64,000 bases of DNA, from the NCBI GenBank assembly GCA_963930655.1, contig OZ005618.1, forward strand, positions 20,992,501-21,056,500, written 5' to 3'. Of the stretch, positions 21,666 to 36,600 are shown one piece after another (position 1 is the stretch's first letter; each line of letters opens with the position of its first letter). The notes under the pieces are model-generated. The model had not been told where the DNA came from and made no database searches. It was given only the letters and a program-made list of their open reading frames with translations. The position numbers and the translations under genes are program-made. Source of the DNA: Myrica gale. Its lineage: Eukaryota > Streptophyta > Magnoliopsida > Fagales > Myricaceae.

Positions 21666-24600
21666 GTGAGTTCCTAATGGCCAGAGATTATTTTATTGTG
21701 AAAGATAGATGATTTGTCCTATTTGGAAGATCACAATCCTAACATTAATGAGTAGGCTCTAGCTTTCTTTGTTATTTATGAGCAACGTTAAGCAAAATTT
21801 TAATTGGTTCTTATCATGATTGTTTGGGCGTTTTGCAAGTAAAGCGAAGCCAAGCCAAGTTACTCACTGGGGTGCTCAATCTTGGTCCTTTCACCTATTG
21901 AAGTTGTAGTAGTTATCTAACTGATAGTGAACCAATCTTGAGATGGGCTTGAGTAGCTTTGATTTTTTTTTTTTAATGAGCATGCTCCTAGTTTTTCTTT
22001 TTTGATTAGTAAGTTGAACTTTATCAAAAAAAGAAAAGAAAAGAAAAGAGAAGTGTTAACAGTACAAAAGACTATACTGAAAACGCCTAAATCATACAAG
22101 CTAAGTAACTAAGAAAATCCTAAAAGGTTGAGAAAGGATAACCCAACAACCCATTTGCCCATAAAAAAAGAGACTACATCATCTCACCCCTCAAATGCTC
22201 TAGTGACAGCCAAATCTTCAAAGCTCCTACTGTTTCTTTCCCTCCACAAACACTACCAAATGCAAGCAAAAATCATCCTCCAAACCGCCAAAGCTAAAGG
22301 ATCCCCGAACTCCCTCTTCCAACACATCAGCACATCAACCACCCTCTTAGGCATGACCTAGGAAAAATTCAGAATACCAAACACATGCGCCCACAGCCCT
22401 CTAGCAATCGAATAGTTAATGAGAACATGATCCACCAATACCCCATTACTTTTACAAAGATAACACCAATTAGTCAAACAAATGTCCCTCCTCCTTAAAT
22501 TTTCGATAGTCTAAATCTTCCCATGAGCAGCCTCCCGCACAAGGAAAGACACTCACGAGGGAGCAAGGGTCCTCCATAACTAACACCAAGGAAAGGCCAC
22601 ATCCGAAGCACAAACAAGGAGACTATACATAGACTTCATCATAAAGGCGCCATTTTTGGATCCCAACTTAAGATCTTGTCATCAACACCTTTTCTTAAGA
22701 CCTTCGAATGGTGGCTCTGGCTCATTAGTTTCCCAATCATTGGCGGTTCTGGCAAATTGGACGTTCCAAACAACCGCTTTGGATCCTCCCTTCACACAAT
22801 CCGCCACCATCGCATTTTTGCTTCGGGATAAAGAAAATAATTAGGGGAATTCAACTCTCAAAGGTCTCTCTCCACACCAATGATCATGCCAGAAGCGAAC
22901 TTTATGACTACATCCCACCACAAATTAAATTTTCTCTCTGAAAAAATTTCAACCTTTACTGATATGTTTCCATAAACTCACCCCATAAGAGCCATGGACC
23001 TTAAGAGAACTCCAACCACCCACATCACTACCATACTTCTCCAAGATGACTAACCTCCATAAATTGTCTCTCAGAAGCAAAACGCCACAACATGCTCCTA
23101 GTTACTAGATATATACACATATCTACACTCATATAGTTTTCTGACCTATGTTGTATTTGGTATGATCCTTTGTGAGGTTGTATTATTCAATAATGTTCAA
23201 TTAGATTAGTCTCTTGCTATGCACACCACTGGATGAAATTCAATGCCATTTAGTTTCCATTTGAAATTCGTGTTTTATAGATTTGAGAAACAGAAAGAAA
23301 CTGGCGTCGAAATGTTTCTTTGATGGGGCAGTTCCTAAACTTTGGTCACCCTATGTTGGTTTAAAATTTGAAATATTGTACTTTAGAATTGGTTTGGAAC
23401 TGAGCTTCTTTGTTCTTTTCCAACCATTTCCTTGTGGCTGGTGTCTAGTTTTCAACTGTCATGGATGCATTTAGTAGGATGATGAAGGTGTTGGTTGGCC
23501 ATGGTCTCATTGAAGGGTTCGATGTTGGGGTTGGTGGGAGAGGTGGGGTACGTATATCTCATTTATTATTTGCGGATGACACTCTTATTCTTTATGGGGC
23601 TGATGAGGGTCAATTTCGCAATCTTCGGTGCCTTCTTCTTTGTTTTGAGGCGGTGTCAGGATTGAAGATTAATCTTTCCAAATCCGATGTCATCCCTATT
23701 GGCAATGTTCTTAACGTGCACATTTTGGCTTCTATTTTGGGCTGTCGGGTTGCTTCTTTGCCTATAACTTATTTGGGCCTTCCCTTGGGGGCTCCTTTCA
23801 AGTGTTCTCGCATATGGAGTGATATTATCGAGAGGACGGAGAGGAGGTTGGCGAGGTGGAAACGGTGTTATCTCTCCAAGGGTGGTAGAATTACGTTGAT
23901 CAAGTCCACTCTGTCTTGTCTCCCCACTTATTTTTTGTCTCTCTTTCCTATTCCTGTTGCAGTGGCTAATAGGTTGGAAAAGATTCAGAGGGACTTTTTA
24001 TGGGGAAGCAATGATAACGTGCAGAAATTTCATCTTGTGAAATGGGAAAAAGTTTGTCTCCTGTTAGATGCGGTGGGTTGGGTTTGCGAAAACTTACAGT
24101 GTTTAATAGGGCCCTTCTTGGGAATTGGCTTTGGCGGTTTGGGGTTGAGCGTGATAGCTTGTGGAGGATAGTTATCATGGAGAAATATGGTTGTGCTTTG
24201 GGTGGGTGGAACACTCTTGTTTGTAATGGCCCTTACGGTGTTGGTCTTTTGGAAGAATATTAGCAAAGGATGAGATTCATTTGCTGAGAACATACATTTT
24301 GAGGTGGGTAGTGGCATGAGAGTTCGTTTCTGGAAGGATCGTTGGTGTGGTGAGAGATCCTTAAAGGATATGTTTCCTCTTTTATTCTCTCTTGCTTGCA
24401 ATAAGGATGCTATGGTGGCGGACTGTCTGGAGAGGGTTTCCGGGAGTTCTTCGTGGAATATTCAGTTTCTTAGGAGAGCTAATGATTGAGAATTGGAGGA
24501 GTTCTCGACTCTCTTCTCTTTACTTTATTCTAAAGTCTTGAGGACTCATGTTGAAGACAAGTTGAGATGGACGAGATCCAAGAACGGGGTTTTTTCGGTG

Positions 24601-27600
24601 AGATCTTGGTTTGCACGCCTCGTTGGGGATTTTGATGAGAGTTTTCCTTGGAGACAAATTTGGAAGACTATAGCCCCGCCTAGGGCGTCTTTCTTTGTTT
24701 GGGAGGCCACTCATGGTAGTATCCTCACAACTGACAATCTAAGGAGGAGGGGAGTGTATGCGCTGGATTGGTGCAATCTTTGCAAAAACGATGGGGAGTC
24801 TTTTGAGCATATTTTGCTGCACTGTTCGGTTGCTAGGGCTTTGTGGTCTTGTGTGCTCTCTATTATGGACTACGATTGGGTGATGCCTAGGAGGGTTGCT
24901 GATGTTTTTTTGTGCTGGAATAGGGATTTTAAAGACCCTCGGGCCTTAGCTATTTGGAGAGTGATCCCTTCTTGTATTTGGTGGACTATTTGGAGAGAGA
25001 GAAACGAGAGATGTTTTGAGTGCGTGTCGGTGTCCATTGTGGGTTTGAGGGGAATTTTTTTTCAGTCCTTGTTCTTGTGGGTGAATACTTTGTTGGGATC
25101 TCCCTTTTCGGAGTTTCTTGATTTTATTAGTTTTCTAGTTTGTTTGGTCTAGAGGTCTCAGTATAGTCCCTTGTATTGTTTCTTCTTTTTTCTTTTTCTC
25201 TTTTTCTCTTAATAAAATTGCCTTACTTATCAAAAAAAAAAAAGTTTTCAACTGTGTTGATATGTCCTTCCTTACACAGAAGTATAAAGATACATACATT
25301 CCATATACATAAGTATGCAAAAATGTCCCTGTTTGTGTTTCTCAATATGCTATTCTGATAGATATTATTTTCTTTTGTTCTCTGGAAGCAGTTGGGGATC
25401 TTGAATGTCATTGAAGCTATGGAGTTGGCCCCAGAGCTTGCTTATCCTCTCTATGTTGCTGCCTCTGTAGATTGGTAGATAATGGATCTCCTTCAATATT
25501 TAGTGTAGTTTATTTACGTATTGCTTTTCCATTTCTTACTTGGTATTTAAGCAATTATGCGTTGTTCTATGATCGATTAATTCAAGGCAGGAGGACGTTG
25601 TGAAGAGAGGGGAAGAACTTTTAAAGAAGAAGGGTTCTGGTGCTAATTTAGATGATCCAAACCTCATAAATAGACTGTTTTTACTATTTAATGGTATGAA
25701 ATCCATAATCTATCTTCCTCAATTGGAGCGCATGAAATACATTTGCTATAATTTGATCTGCTAGGATTATTTTTTGTATTCTGTTATTCTCTATCTCTCT
25801 TTCATATCTTCCCCACTGAAAATCCCTGATCCCTTTGCACCTTTTGATAAGTTTTTTGTGATTGAAATAGAAGAAAATATTTGTAACTTTGGTTTTTTGT
25901 GGCTTCTTTCCAATGTTTTGCGTGGTGGAAATTATTACTATGTACCGAAGTCTAGGACTGTATTGTTGATTGTCCCATATTTTATAATTTTTCTCTTTAG
26001 CTCAAAATCTTGGTGCAAGCCCCAGAAACTTTCAGATAAATAAGCTCATAAATGATATTTGTATGAGACCTTATGGAGAAGTAAAAGAAGGTTATAAGGT
26101 GACGATATATGAAGACAAAGCTTTTAAATACTCCAAATTAATATTTTCTCATCATTTAATGAATCACCATTTTATGGTGTTGTGATTTATTATTCTGATT
26201 TTGAAATTCGTATGAACATCATTGGGGTTTGAAGATACTCATTGCTAGGATGCTTTCGTTGATTCTTCCAAGCAGAGAAGTTTGTATTTATACTTGTAAT
26301 ATTCCTCTCTGAAAATTCTCTGTTGACGCTTTTGCATGACATATGTCAGTTTTGTTGCTAACATTCCAGCACATGCAGCACATGCTTGATACATAACTAC
26401 CACTTTTCCAGGTACTGCTGGAGCTAAAGATGTTGCTCCAGAATTAAGAGTCAATTCTGGGAATCCTGCTCTTAGATCCAGACTCATGTCTATTTTCTGT
26501 CGTTCCGTAACCGCTGCAAACAGTTTCCCATCAACATTGCAGTGTATATTTGGCTGCATATATGGTATTCAGCTTATCTTTCTATGACTCTGCACCTTGT
26601 GTTTTCCCATATTTGGCATAGTTGCTTTTTAAAACTTACGACCAATCCTGTTGAAGGACGTGATGCTGAATCGCTATTTTTGGGTTGCACGCAGTCGCAT
26701 ATGCATGGTTTCAGCTGATTCAAGCTGATGTGTTGAATAATCCACATTTTGGAAAATAGATGTGGCTATGCTTGCATAAAGTACCTCATGTTTAATCATT
26801 TTACTTCCAAATTTGGGTTGTACCGATTGAAACTTGAGCCTTGTGCTTATTAACTCTTAATTAGATAAAACGGGTTCAGCCTGTTCTACAAGTGATGATA
26901 TATGTTTTTCCTTGGGAGAATGATGGTCTCGTTTAATGGAAATTGTTCTATGATTGTTAGACAAAATTGTTTATGCTCTCATGCAGTGGGAAAGACATTT
27001 ATGTATTTTTATTTATGGAATTCAGGTGTTTTTATTATGTTGGATTGTCCATGAGTCGTTAAATTTAACAGAGAACTCCTTTTGACTATCAGCCAGCTGC
27101 AACCTACTAGCCAAGTTCACCATCCAAACAACTCCATACCTACCAATGAAAATGGAACTTAACGCTTTCCGGCTCTATTCCGAAAACTTAATGACACCAT
27201 TGCCCAAAACAACAACCTCAAACTCCTTAGCTTCGACACTGAAACTATGGGAAAAGACATTGGGATCAGTCGATGCACACCTAAGAGTCTTATGGTTAGG
27301 GGGAGCCACTATTACTCGCCAATTCCCACAGTAGTGAAAATCCTACGAAAGAAAGAATGAGGAACTGAGGTACTAAGCAGCTCCTCTCTCAGATACATTT
27401 TTTTTCAAACATTTTGATATCAAGCCCTTAAACCACATGTTCCAAAATACTAAAACGCACCACATGAGCAATCTAACATATTCTACTCATGGACAATCCA
27501 ACATAATAAAATTGCCTTATAAAAAAAAAAGATTTCAAAATGGTTGAGAGTGCATAGATTGCCTAACAGTGATAGGAAATAAAGGGAGGAGAGGCTGTTT

Positions 27601-30600
27601 CTTCATGCAAATTTACTGTAGGAATATTCTTGCAGCTGCTATGTAGGAGACTTTAAGGTTGGATTGGATCTGTTATTGGATAGCAAAAGGTTAGGGGAAA
27701 CCTGGGGTTAAGGGTTTCAAAGGATATAAGAGAAGTTCTATGGTTGAGGGTCATAAAGAGGAAAGGGCGAGAGGTTTAAGGGGTTGTTCTTTAGCTGTGA
27801 AAACGAAGCCTGTGAACACTGCACCGTGGAGAACAAAGACGACGACTAGGCAATTTCACCTCCAGATATAAATAGGCGACTGTGTTATGACGGTGGTCTG
27901 TACAATGAATCATATATTGATAAGAATCTTGACTATAATCCTTCTGATATCTATATCACATATGACAAGTTGGGGAATCTGGTACAATCCTTCTATGGTG
28001 GATTTTAGGGTTTTAATTCTTGTGATTTAGGTTTTAGGGTTTTTTGTGCTTTGGCCATAGAGGACACCGGCACCAAGAGCTTAGAGACCATTGACCTGAC
28101 AGACTAGTTATCACTCTTCCTTCAAAATCATGCAAGCCTCATCTCCATCGAATGTTGCACAATGTGAATCTTCATATGGTCAAAATTGGAAATCACGTTA
28201 AAAATAATAGGAATCTCCTTTCTGGATGGCATGCTTTTGTATTGAACGCAATTTATTTTGGCCAGAGAAGCTTGAACCACTACATAATTACAGAATTGTT
28301 GCCAATATTCTTGGTTGGTTGGCTGTGTCCTTTTGGCAAATGGGGAATACTGGTGGATACTGTGATATGTGGGTTATATCACGTTGATGATAAATGCAAT
28401 AGCACTTGAGATATCACATGCATGGTTTTGGCTTTTTATATGTTGGTGATAGTTCATCTGGCCCCACTGTTTTGACCCTGTGGTGATAAAATGGCATATA
28501 TATATTTCTGTCTTCATTGTTTAAGCTTTCACAATTTCTTGTTGACCATGGGATAGATAGCGCTTATACTGATATCTTCCTTGGTCTCTTGAATTCTTAA
28601 ATGCGAAAGGAAGTGGTACCACATCGAGGTTGAAGCAGTTGGGAATGGAATTCACTGTTTGGGTATTTAAACATGTAAGATACTTCTCTCTCTCTCACTC
28701 TTTGTATATATAGATATGTATATAAACAAACACAAGCAAATGTATATTTATCAGTTCCTTGAATATGATATTTATATACTATTCTGTATTCTGTTATTTA
28801 AGTTGATTTACCATTTCATGCTGCCTTTTTTCTTCTTAAAAGCTTTGTAAGTTATGATCTTGAAATTTTCCTACATCATTGTTACCTTCTATTTATGCAG
28901 GCAAAAATTGACCAGCTTAAGCTTATTGGTCCTGTTATACTCACGGGAATTCTGAAGTCACTCGACAGTTACTCAATTTCAGACTCAGGTCTCCTCCTAC
29001 AATGAAGTTATTTGAACTTCTACATTATTTAATAAGAATTCATAAAACTGCGATCTGATTAGCCTAGTTTATCAAATTCACCCAGATGCTACTACTAGGG
29101 ATACCAAAACTTTTGCTTTTCAAGCACTAGGATTGCTTGCACAGCGCATGCCTCAACTTTTCAGGTTTATCACCTGCCTCTTCTGCTTTCTGCTGTACCC
29201 CTCTCCTTCGGCACCTTTAATTAAGCTTTGCCCATGGGAAACGGTCTCTGACAGTGATGTTTTCTCTCATCTCAGTGATAAGATAGACATGGTTGTTCGT
29301 CTTTTTGATGCATTGAAAGTGGAGCCTCAGTCTCTTCGGTTCATTATCCAAGAAGCAACCAATTCCCTAGCTACAGCATACAAGGTTAGCTACTTTTTCT
29401 CCACGTGGTTGGAGATATCACAAATGGTTTCTCTCTCCCATGTGGTAGTTTATTCACGAAGCTATGGTTTCTCATAACTGCTTCAGTAGTCAGTTTTAGC
29501 GATTCATCTGTGGTTACGTCGATTGTTCTTTTCCTTTTTTCACGCAGTTTAATGGCAGGGAAGTTTTTGTTTCTTTACTTATTAAGGTTTATTTTTCATG
29601 TTTTATATCTACCTGGTATCAACAGTTTATAATTCTCTGAGACAAGTGCATATGAATTATTGCTGGAGGTTTTTCTCTGTATGAAAAGGTCATTCAGTAA
29701 TGAGGAAATGGAGGTCTAAGATCCTTTTGTGAGCTGGGTCAAGCTGATTTATAGAAGATTGAGATTGTCAGTGATTTTTTCTTTGGAGATCTTTAAGATA
29801 GTGTTAGATACTGTTGCGCATTCGAGCGCTTCTGATAGGTGGAGGTTCATGTGTCAGCTACCTCTATTTTTGACATGTTTTTAAAGTTGGAACATGTCAT
29901 CATCACATGGTCCACATGTGAGCCATCTCCTTCAATTTATGATCTTAATTGTATGCCTTTAAATCAAAATACTTCTATTTTTTGACATTTTTTTTGTAGG
30001 AACATGTCATCATCACATAGGAGCCATATCCTCCAGCTTATGATCTTAAGTGTATATGCTTTAAATTTAAATTTGATTTAAATGACTTCTAAAAAACAAT
30101 CTTCCGTCTTTACTTGTGAATATTCTACACAAATATTTGTCAGTAGTGTATCAGTTCATCCTGCAATCAATCCAACAATAATAGTTAGTTAGTGCTCTTG
30201 AACTCAAATTTAACTTCTACTTTACAATTGGAGGTGTTTTATTTTGTGGTGGGGGTTTCTAAAAGGTGAAACTGCAAACTAAATGCTGAAATAAAAGCCG
30301 CGTGATATTTTTTCTTGGTCATTAGACAATGTCAACCTTTTCTGTGGCTCACCAGCCCCTTATATGGATCTTACTAATGCTGTCATATTATCTGAGAGCA
30401 GGGAGCCCCTTCAACAGTGTTAAATGATTTGGAGACACTTTTGCTGAAATATTCTCAAGAGGTATTGAACCTTATCATTTGCTGACTTATTTGTCTGATG
30501 CGAATTTCTTTCTTGATTTGCGCTTCATTGGTAACTTCCTGCTCCAACATGGATGTCTATTTCTTGGTGCCGACCAGGAACAAAGCGAAGTACGATTCTG

Positions 30601-33600
30601 TGCTCTGAGATGGGCTACATCTTTATATGATTTGCAACATTGCCCAAGTAGGTTTATTTGTATGCTTGGGGTGGCAGATTCTAAGTTGGATATAAGGTAA
30701 TGTTAGTTTTCATTGTGTTTCAAACAGAAAATCAATTTGCGGTCTCTCTTTGTGTGTGTGTGTGTGGATGCAGTGGCAGTTTGAAATTAGAATCCAAAAC
30801 TCAATAGAATCCATATTCAATTGATAATTCTCACAAAAATTTCCTTAATCTTGCCTTTAAAGTGCAGTGCATTTTTATTATTTGAAGTGCAATAAATTTA
30901 TGCTATTTGGTTTCCTCTCCAATTTGAAATTCTCAAAATATTTCCTTATTCCTGGGTATAAAATCCAGCAAATGTATACTATTTGGTTTCATATTCTTCA
31001 GTTTCCAAATAGAGTTTGTTCTGATTCTTTTGTGGGTGTCTCATAACTGTTGTATTACCTTCTTCTGGAGTGTAAGAATTTTAATTTAGCTAATTATTAC
31101 TATTACCAGCTATATTATCATTGCTTTATTATTATTTTTGTTCTGCTGTGATGATGATGATGTGTTTGTTGATAAAGTAGTTTCCGTCATTGTCAGATAA
31201 TGAAATAAACATGCTCATAAGTTGTCATTTGTTTTTATCAGTTGTAATAACACTATCATCCTCCCTTTCCCCCATCTCTCCTCCCCCGCTCAATTATCCA
31301 GGGAAATGGCACTACAAGGCCTTTTTCCAGTTAAAGATGATGGACGGCCTGAGAGTCAAAATCTTGATCTTCATTACCCGAACCTTGGGGTCATGCTTGA
31401 TTATATTTTTACCCAGCAGCCTATGTTGTCAGAGCCCATTGAAAGCAGGGAACACAAGCTTCTTTTCCATCAAAGACATATGTTGCCATGATTAAATTTT
31501 TGTTGAAGTGCTTTGAGGAGACGAATAATTCTCTAGAAGGATCAACTGGATTTCAGTCTTCGGTGGAAGCATTTTGTTCACTACTGGAGCATGCTATGTC
31601 ATTTGAAGGTTCTGTTGAGTTGCATGCCACTGCTTCGAAGGCATTGGTAGAAATTGCATCTCGCCTTCCAGAGGTTGTTTACACAGATTCTCTTGCTTGG
31701 TTTTTTTCTTCTTTCTAAATCTTTGATTTCTTACATATTAGTATTGTTTATAGATGATAGAGTCACACTATGCTCAAAAATTATCATGGCTAAAGCAATT
31801 ACTTAGTCACCTGGACTTGGATACTCGTGAATCTGCCGCACGCTTACTTGGAATAGCTTCCTCTCCGCTTCCTACAACTGAATCAGCTGCTCTTGTTAGT
31901 GAGCTGATAGGCTTGATCAGTGGAACAAACAAGTTTAGGTTCGTTCAGTGCACTGTGTAAGGAATTGGATATTTGCATTAGATTATGAACATCCTATTAA
32001 ACTTCTAATCTCTTAATGTTTATTTTGTTAGGTTCGAGACTCAGCATGGTGCATTATGTGCAATAGGATATGTCACTGCAGCTTGTATGTCTAGAGCTCC
32101 TGCTGTAAGTTGGAAATTCTTGTTACTGTGTTGTTATATCTTTTAATCCATGGTACACGAAGTGGCCCGACCTTGGGAGCTCCTGGGTTATAAAAAAAAA
32201 TATCTTTTAATCCATTCTAGTGCACCCTTGTGTGTTTTTTTCTTTTTAGGTTAGGGCACCTTGTAGGTAAGGAGGATAATACTAGGAGTCTAGCAACGTC
32301 GCTGGATTGCCACGTGTCTTCCTTCCTATGTTCTATGGTGGATTACCATTATTGCTTGTTCTTAAGCTTTTGGGATAGTTAGTGCTTTAATAGCATATCC
32401 TTCTAGGCTTTTGATTGTAATTTATTTAAGGGATCCTTATCAATTGATTTGTTGGCTTCTTGGGAATGGTATAGAGGTTGTAGGAGTCTGCCTTTGTTGA
32501 TTTGAGTCTATGGTTGGTTAGAGACAGGGCATTTGGTGCAACAAGAAATGTCTTCAATTTAAATGGGGACAAGGCTTCGGGTGGTTGGAGAACCAATGAG
32601 ATCCATGGCTCCTTTAGTGTGAGCTTGTGGAAGCACATAAGCAACGAATGGACCTTCTTTTGTGGGAACATACGTTACTTGGTGGGTTGTGGTCGTAGAG
32701 TAAGGTTTTGGCATGATCTATGGTAGGGCTGTCCAATGGCCGGTCCGGCGGCCAAACCGGTCATGTTGTGGAGTGGGTAAACTGGACCGGTAATCTAATA
32801 GAACCGGTCCGGTCCGGTCCGGTCCCCGGTTTCACCGGTCCGGGTTGGCCGGGTTGGGCCAGTTTGGGCCTTTAAATTTTTGGCCTTTTTTTGTTTGGGC
32901 CTCTAAACATTTTTATTTTTTTAGGCCTTTTTTGGGGTTTTATTTTGGACGCTTTGAAACCATTTTTTTGGGTTTCTTTACATCAATTTTTTGGTCTATT
33001 TTTACATGAAATATTTGGCTTCACATTCAACCACATTTTGTAAAAGTTGTTACATTTCATTTGAAGAAAATGCTAAGCTCTAATTAAAGAGTTATAAATC
33101 CTAGTTTTTTAATATAATAAATCATAAATCATAAATCATAAGTTCATAACTATCAAAAGGAAAAAAAATTAGACGTGAGGTAATAAACTAATAAACAATA
33201 TATGTCGACAAGGGGTTATGCTGCTTTCTACAAGACTTCTGACTCTTATTGTAGCGTACCTAGTTGAACTCAATGAAAATAGAGACAAATAAACTTAAGA
33301 GTTGTAACAGGAAGAACCTGTATGAAGGAGGTCGTCGACTCGTGTTATTTCCAGCTATGCTGGATGCTGAAGATGAAGAGCCAGCATAAGAACATGTTCC
33401 ATTTTCCTTCTTGTAGGCAGGCTTACCATGTAAACTACCAGAATCTGACCGCACGAAAAAAAAGGCTACGACAAGTAAGAGAATATTTGACAAGGTATCA
33501 AAGCAATTTCCAATAAACTAAATACAAGAAGTTCCATTGTGACACACACATACCAGTAGAGCTAAAATGATTTGAGAGGGGGGTACTGTGTGTGTGTGCC

Positions 33601-36600
33601 GTGTGGACTGTGGCATGTGGCGTGAGAGCATAGAGAGGTGGTTGGGGGGCTGCCGCTGCGAGGTGCGGCCTGCGGGAGAGAAATGAGGGGTGCGACAATG
33701 CGGGGAATTAGGTTTTCTGAATAGAGAAAAGGGGGGCGTGTGGGAGAGAAATGAGGGGAGCTGGCGTGCGACTGTGCTGCGGTTTTTTTATTTTTATTTT
33801 TTCCTTAAACCCATGTTTTGGGGAGACAATATAGGGGAGCTGGCGTGTGCTGCGCAAACCGGGAGGGGAGGTCTGGGGGGGACCTGGAGAATGGGTTGGT
33901 TTTGGTTTTTTTTTTCGGTAAGGACCGGTTGGGAGTGGTATACTCTGGTCCGGTGCCGGGTTTTCATGAGGGTAACTCGGAACCAGACCAGAGTACACCG
34001 GTTTCAATAAAAGTCCACCGGTTTGGTCAAAACCGGTCCGGCCGGTATTTTGGACAACCCTAATATATGGTGCGGAGAGAGGCCTTCAAGGATGCGATGG
34101 TTGCGGATTGTCTGGAGGGAGAAGGAGGGGGTTATGCTTGATTAATTGGTTCATGGGAAGGTCTTAACCATTGACAATTTAAGGAGGGGTTTATGCTTGA
34201 TTAATTGGTGCTTTCTTTGCAAGAATGATGAGGAGTCCGTGGATCATGTGCTTATCCATTGCATGGTCTCTAGAGAGTTGTGGGCGCATGTGCTTAGTAT
34301 CGTTAACTACCCTTGGGTGATGCCTAAGCGGATGGTTGGGTGCTGACGTGTTGGAAGAGTAAGTTCAACAATCCTTTAGCGTTGACTGTGTGGAAAATGA
34401 TTCCATTGTGCATTTGGTGGAGCTTATGGAGGGAAAGGAACGAAAGATGCTTTGAAGATTTGGGGCTGTCCTTAGAATGTTTGAAAGAAAAAATGTTGCA
34501 GACCTTGTTTTTGTGGGCTAATGGGGTGTTGGGTTCCCCTTTTGTAAACTTCAGTGATTTTATTAGTTTCCTACCTTGTTTGTTGTAGTTGGTTCAGTAC
34601 TGATATTCCTAGGATTAAGGCAACCCAAGAGGGGGGTGAATTGGGTTTCAAAACTTTTTCGAAAATTACCCCAAAGAGTGTGTTTGCTAGCTACAAGAGA
34701 AAACTTTAAAGCAATAAACTAGTAGCACAAATAAAGAGATAAGAGAAGAGAAGCAAACACAATATTTAGGTGGTTCGGCAAGCCCGCCTACGTCCACCCC
34801 TCAAGCTCCTTTACCGAGCCTTGAGGTTTCTCCACTATTCTCCCTTCAACCAAGGGAACATTTTCCTTACACTTGTGCTTGAAAAAAACCCTCTTCAAGC
34901 CTCAAGAACGAGTTTGAGAACAAACCTCTCCAAACTCCTTCTTTCGATGAACAACCCTCACCGAAAGGATGCAAGAGAATCACTCTCTTAGGAATGTGTA
35001 TGGTTGAACAAAATTCCCCTCTAAAACTCCCTTGAAGGAGTAGATATTACAATGAGAAATAACTAGCTCTTAGGCTTAACACAATAACAAGGATGTGAAA
35101 GTGTAATTTGTGTGAATGATATGAGAAATATGAAATAGGAAAGTTTAGAATATTTCTCAAGCTATACAAATGATATGTGGTCATTGAGTCTTTATTTTAG
35201 ATGAAATGAAGGTGTATTTATAGGCCACAAATGAAAACTAGCCGTTTATAGCCGTTAGGGGTCGATTTGACAATTTTACCGCTGTACCGGTCGACCGCTT
35301 CATGTACCGGTGGACTGGTTCAAGTAGCCGTTGCCCAACGGTCATAAATTTGAATGCTGTCAATGATCGACCACTTCATGTAGAGGTCGACCGCTACAAA
35401 AAGTTCATCGACCGGTTCATTTAAAAACATGTTTTTGACCACTATTAAACACCCAATTTTAAAGACTTAATTCTCATATGTATATGAAGGGTTTAGGAAT
35501 ATATTTGGGGTGTTTTGAAACCTTTAAAAACATTTTAATCTTTCAAACAAAAGGTAAAACGGTTTATGGACGTTTTGAAAAATATGCAAATGCGTGATTC
35601 AAATCCTTGTCAAATGTGGAATAAAGAGTTACAATGATTATACCCTAAGGTCTTGAAACTTAACTTTTAGCTTTTTGCATCTTCTTGTTCTTCTTTCTTC
35701 AAGGTTTGACTCTTTTCGTCAAGTTGTCTTTGTCTTTGAAGATGTCCAATGTAAACTCATCCATTTATTGTAATCATCAAAATCTCGATTGTGCACAAAA
35801 GCCAACAATCTCCCCCTTTTTGATAATGACAATAAAGTAATAGTTTTGGGATGACTCCCCCTATCTTTTGCAATTGGACAAACATTTAAAACTAGAAGAC
35901 AAAGCATTAGTAGCCATTGGATTCATAAAGAATAATACAATTAAAACATAATCCAATTAAAAGGATTAAAAGGAGAATATATAGTCATCAAAACTATATA
36001 GGCATCAAAACTATTAGCATATTTCTCCCCCTTTGTCACATCAAAAAGACAAAGGACACATTTCTCCCCAAATATGCATTCTAAAAACAAAGGGAATCCA
36101 AACATGTAAACATTTAAGAACTCTCCCCCTTTGACAATCAAAAAGTGAATGCATGGATCTAATTCAATTGGTCATTTCTCATCCAAAAGATCAAGTTTGA
36201 GTTTTAAATGACAATCTCTTTGTCATTGTATAGAGGATGTCTAACGGGGACTCAAGAGTCCATCGCTATTACGATAGTAGCCCACCGAGTGGGTTTGTAT
36301 CAACCTCTTAGCTACCAATGACAATTTAAAGGTCATTCTCAACCAAAAAGGTTTAAGCACACAAAAACTTATCAAAGATCAGGTTTTTGTAAAAGAGATA
36401 GCTTATAGATTTTCCATTTTGATAAATGCAGGAAAATATGTGAAAGATAAATACATTTGCATTTATAACATTTAACAACCAAGAAAATATAATTAGCCAA
36501 CAATTAAAAACTTATTCTCAAATAAGGATTAGATGTTACCAAATGTTTCCCCTTAGCATTTGTCCTCAAATGTCACAAGCCTTCTTGATAGGCAAGTTTC

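Noticed and set aside
24493..25152. 219-codon frame that could pass for a host gene
   Set aside because: It is the C-terminal zinc-binding region of a LINE ORF2, inside an element with target duplications.
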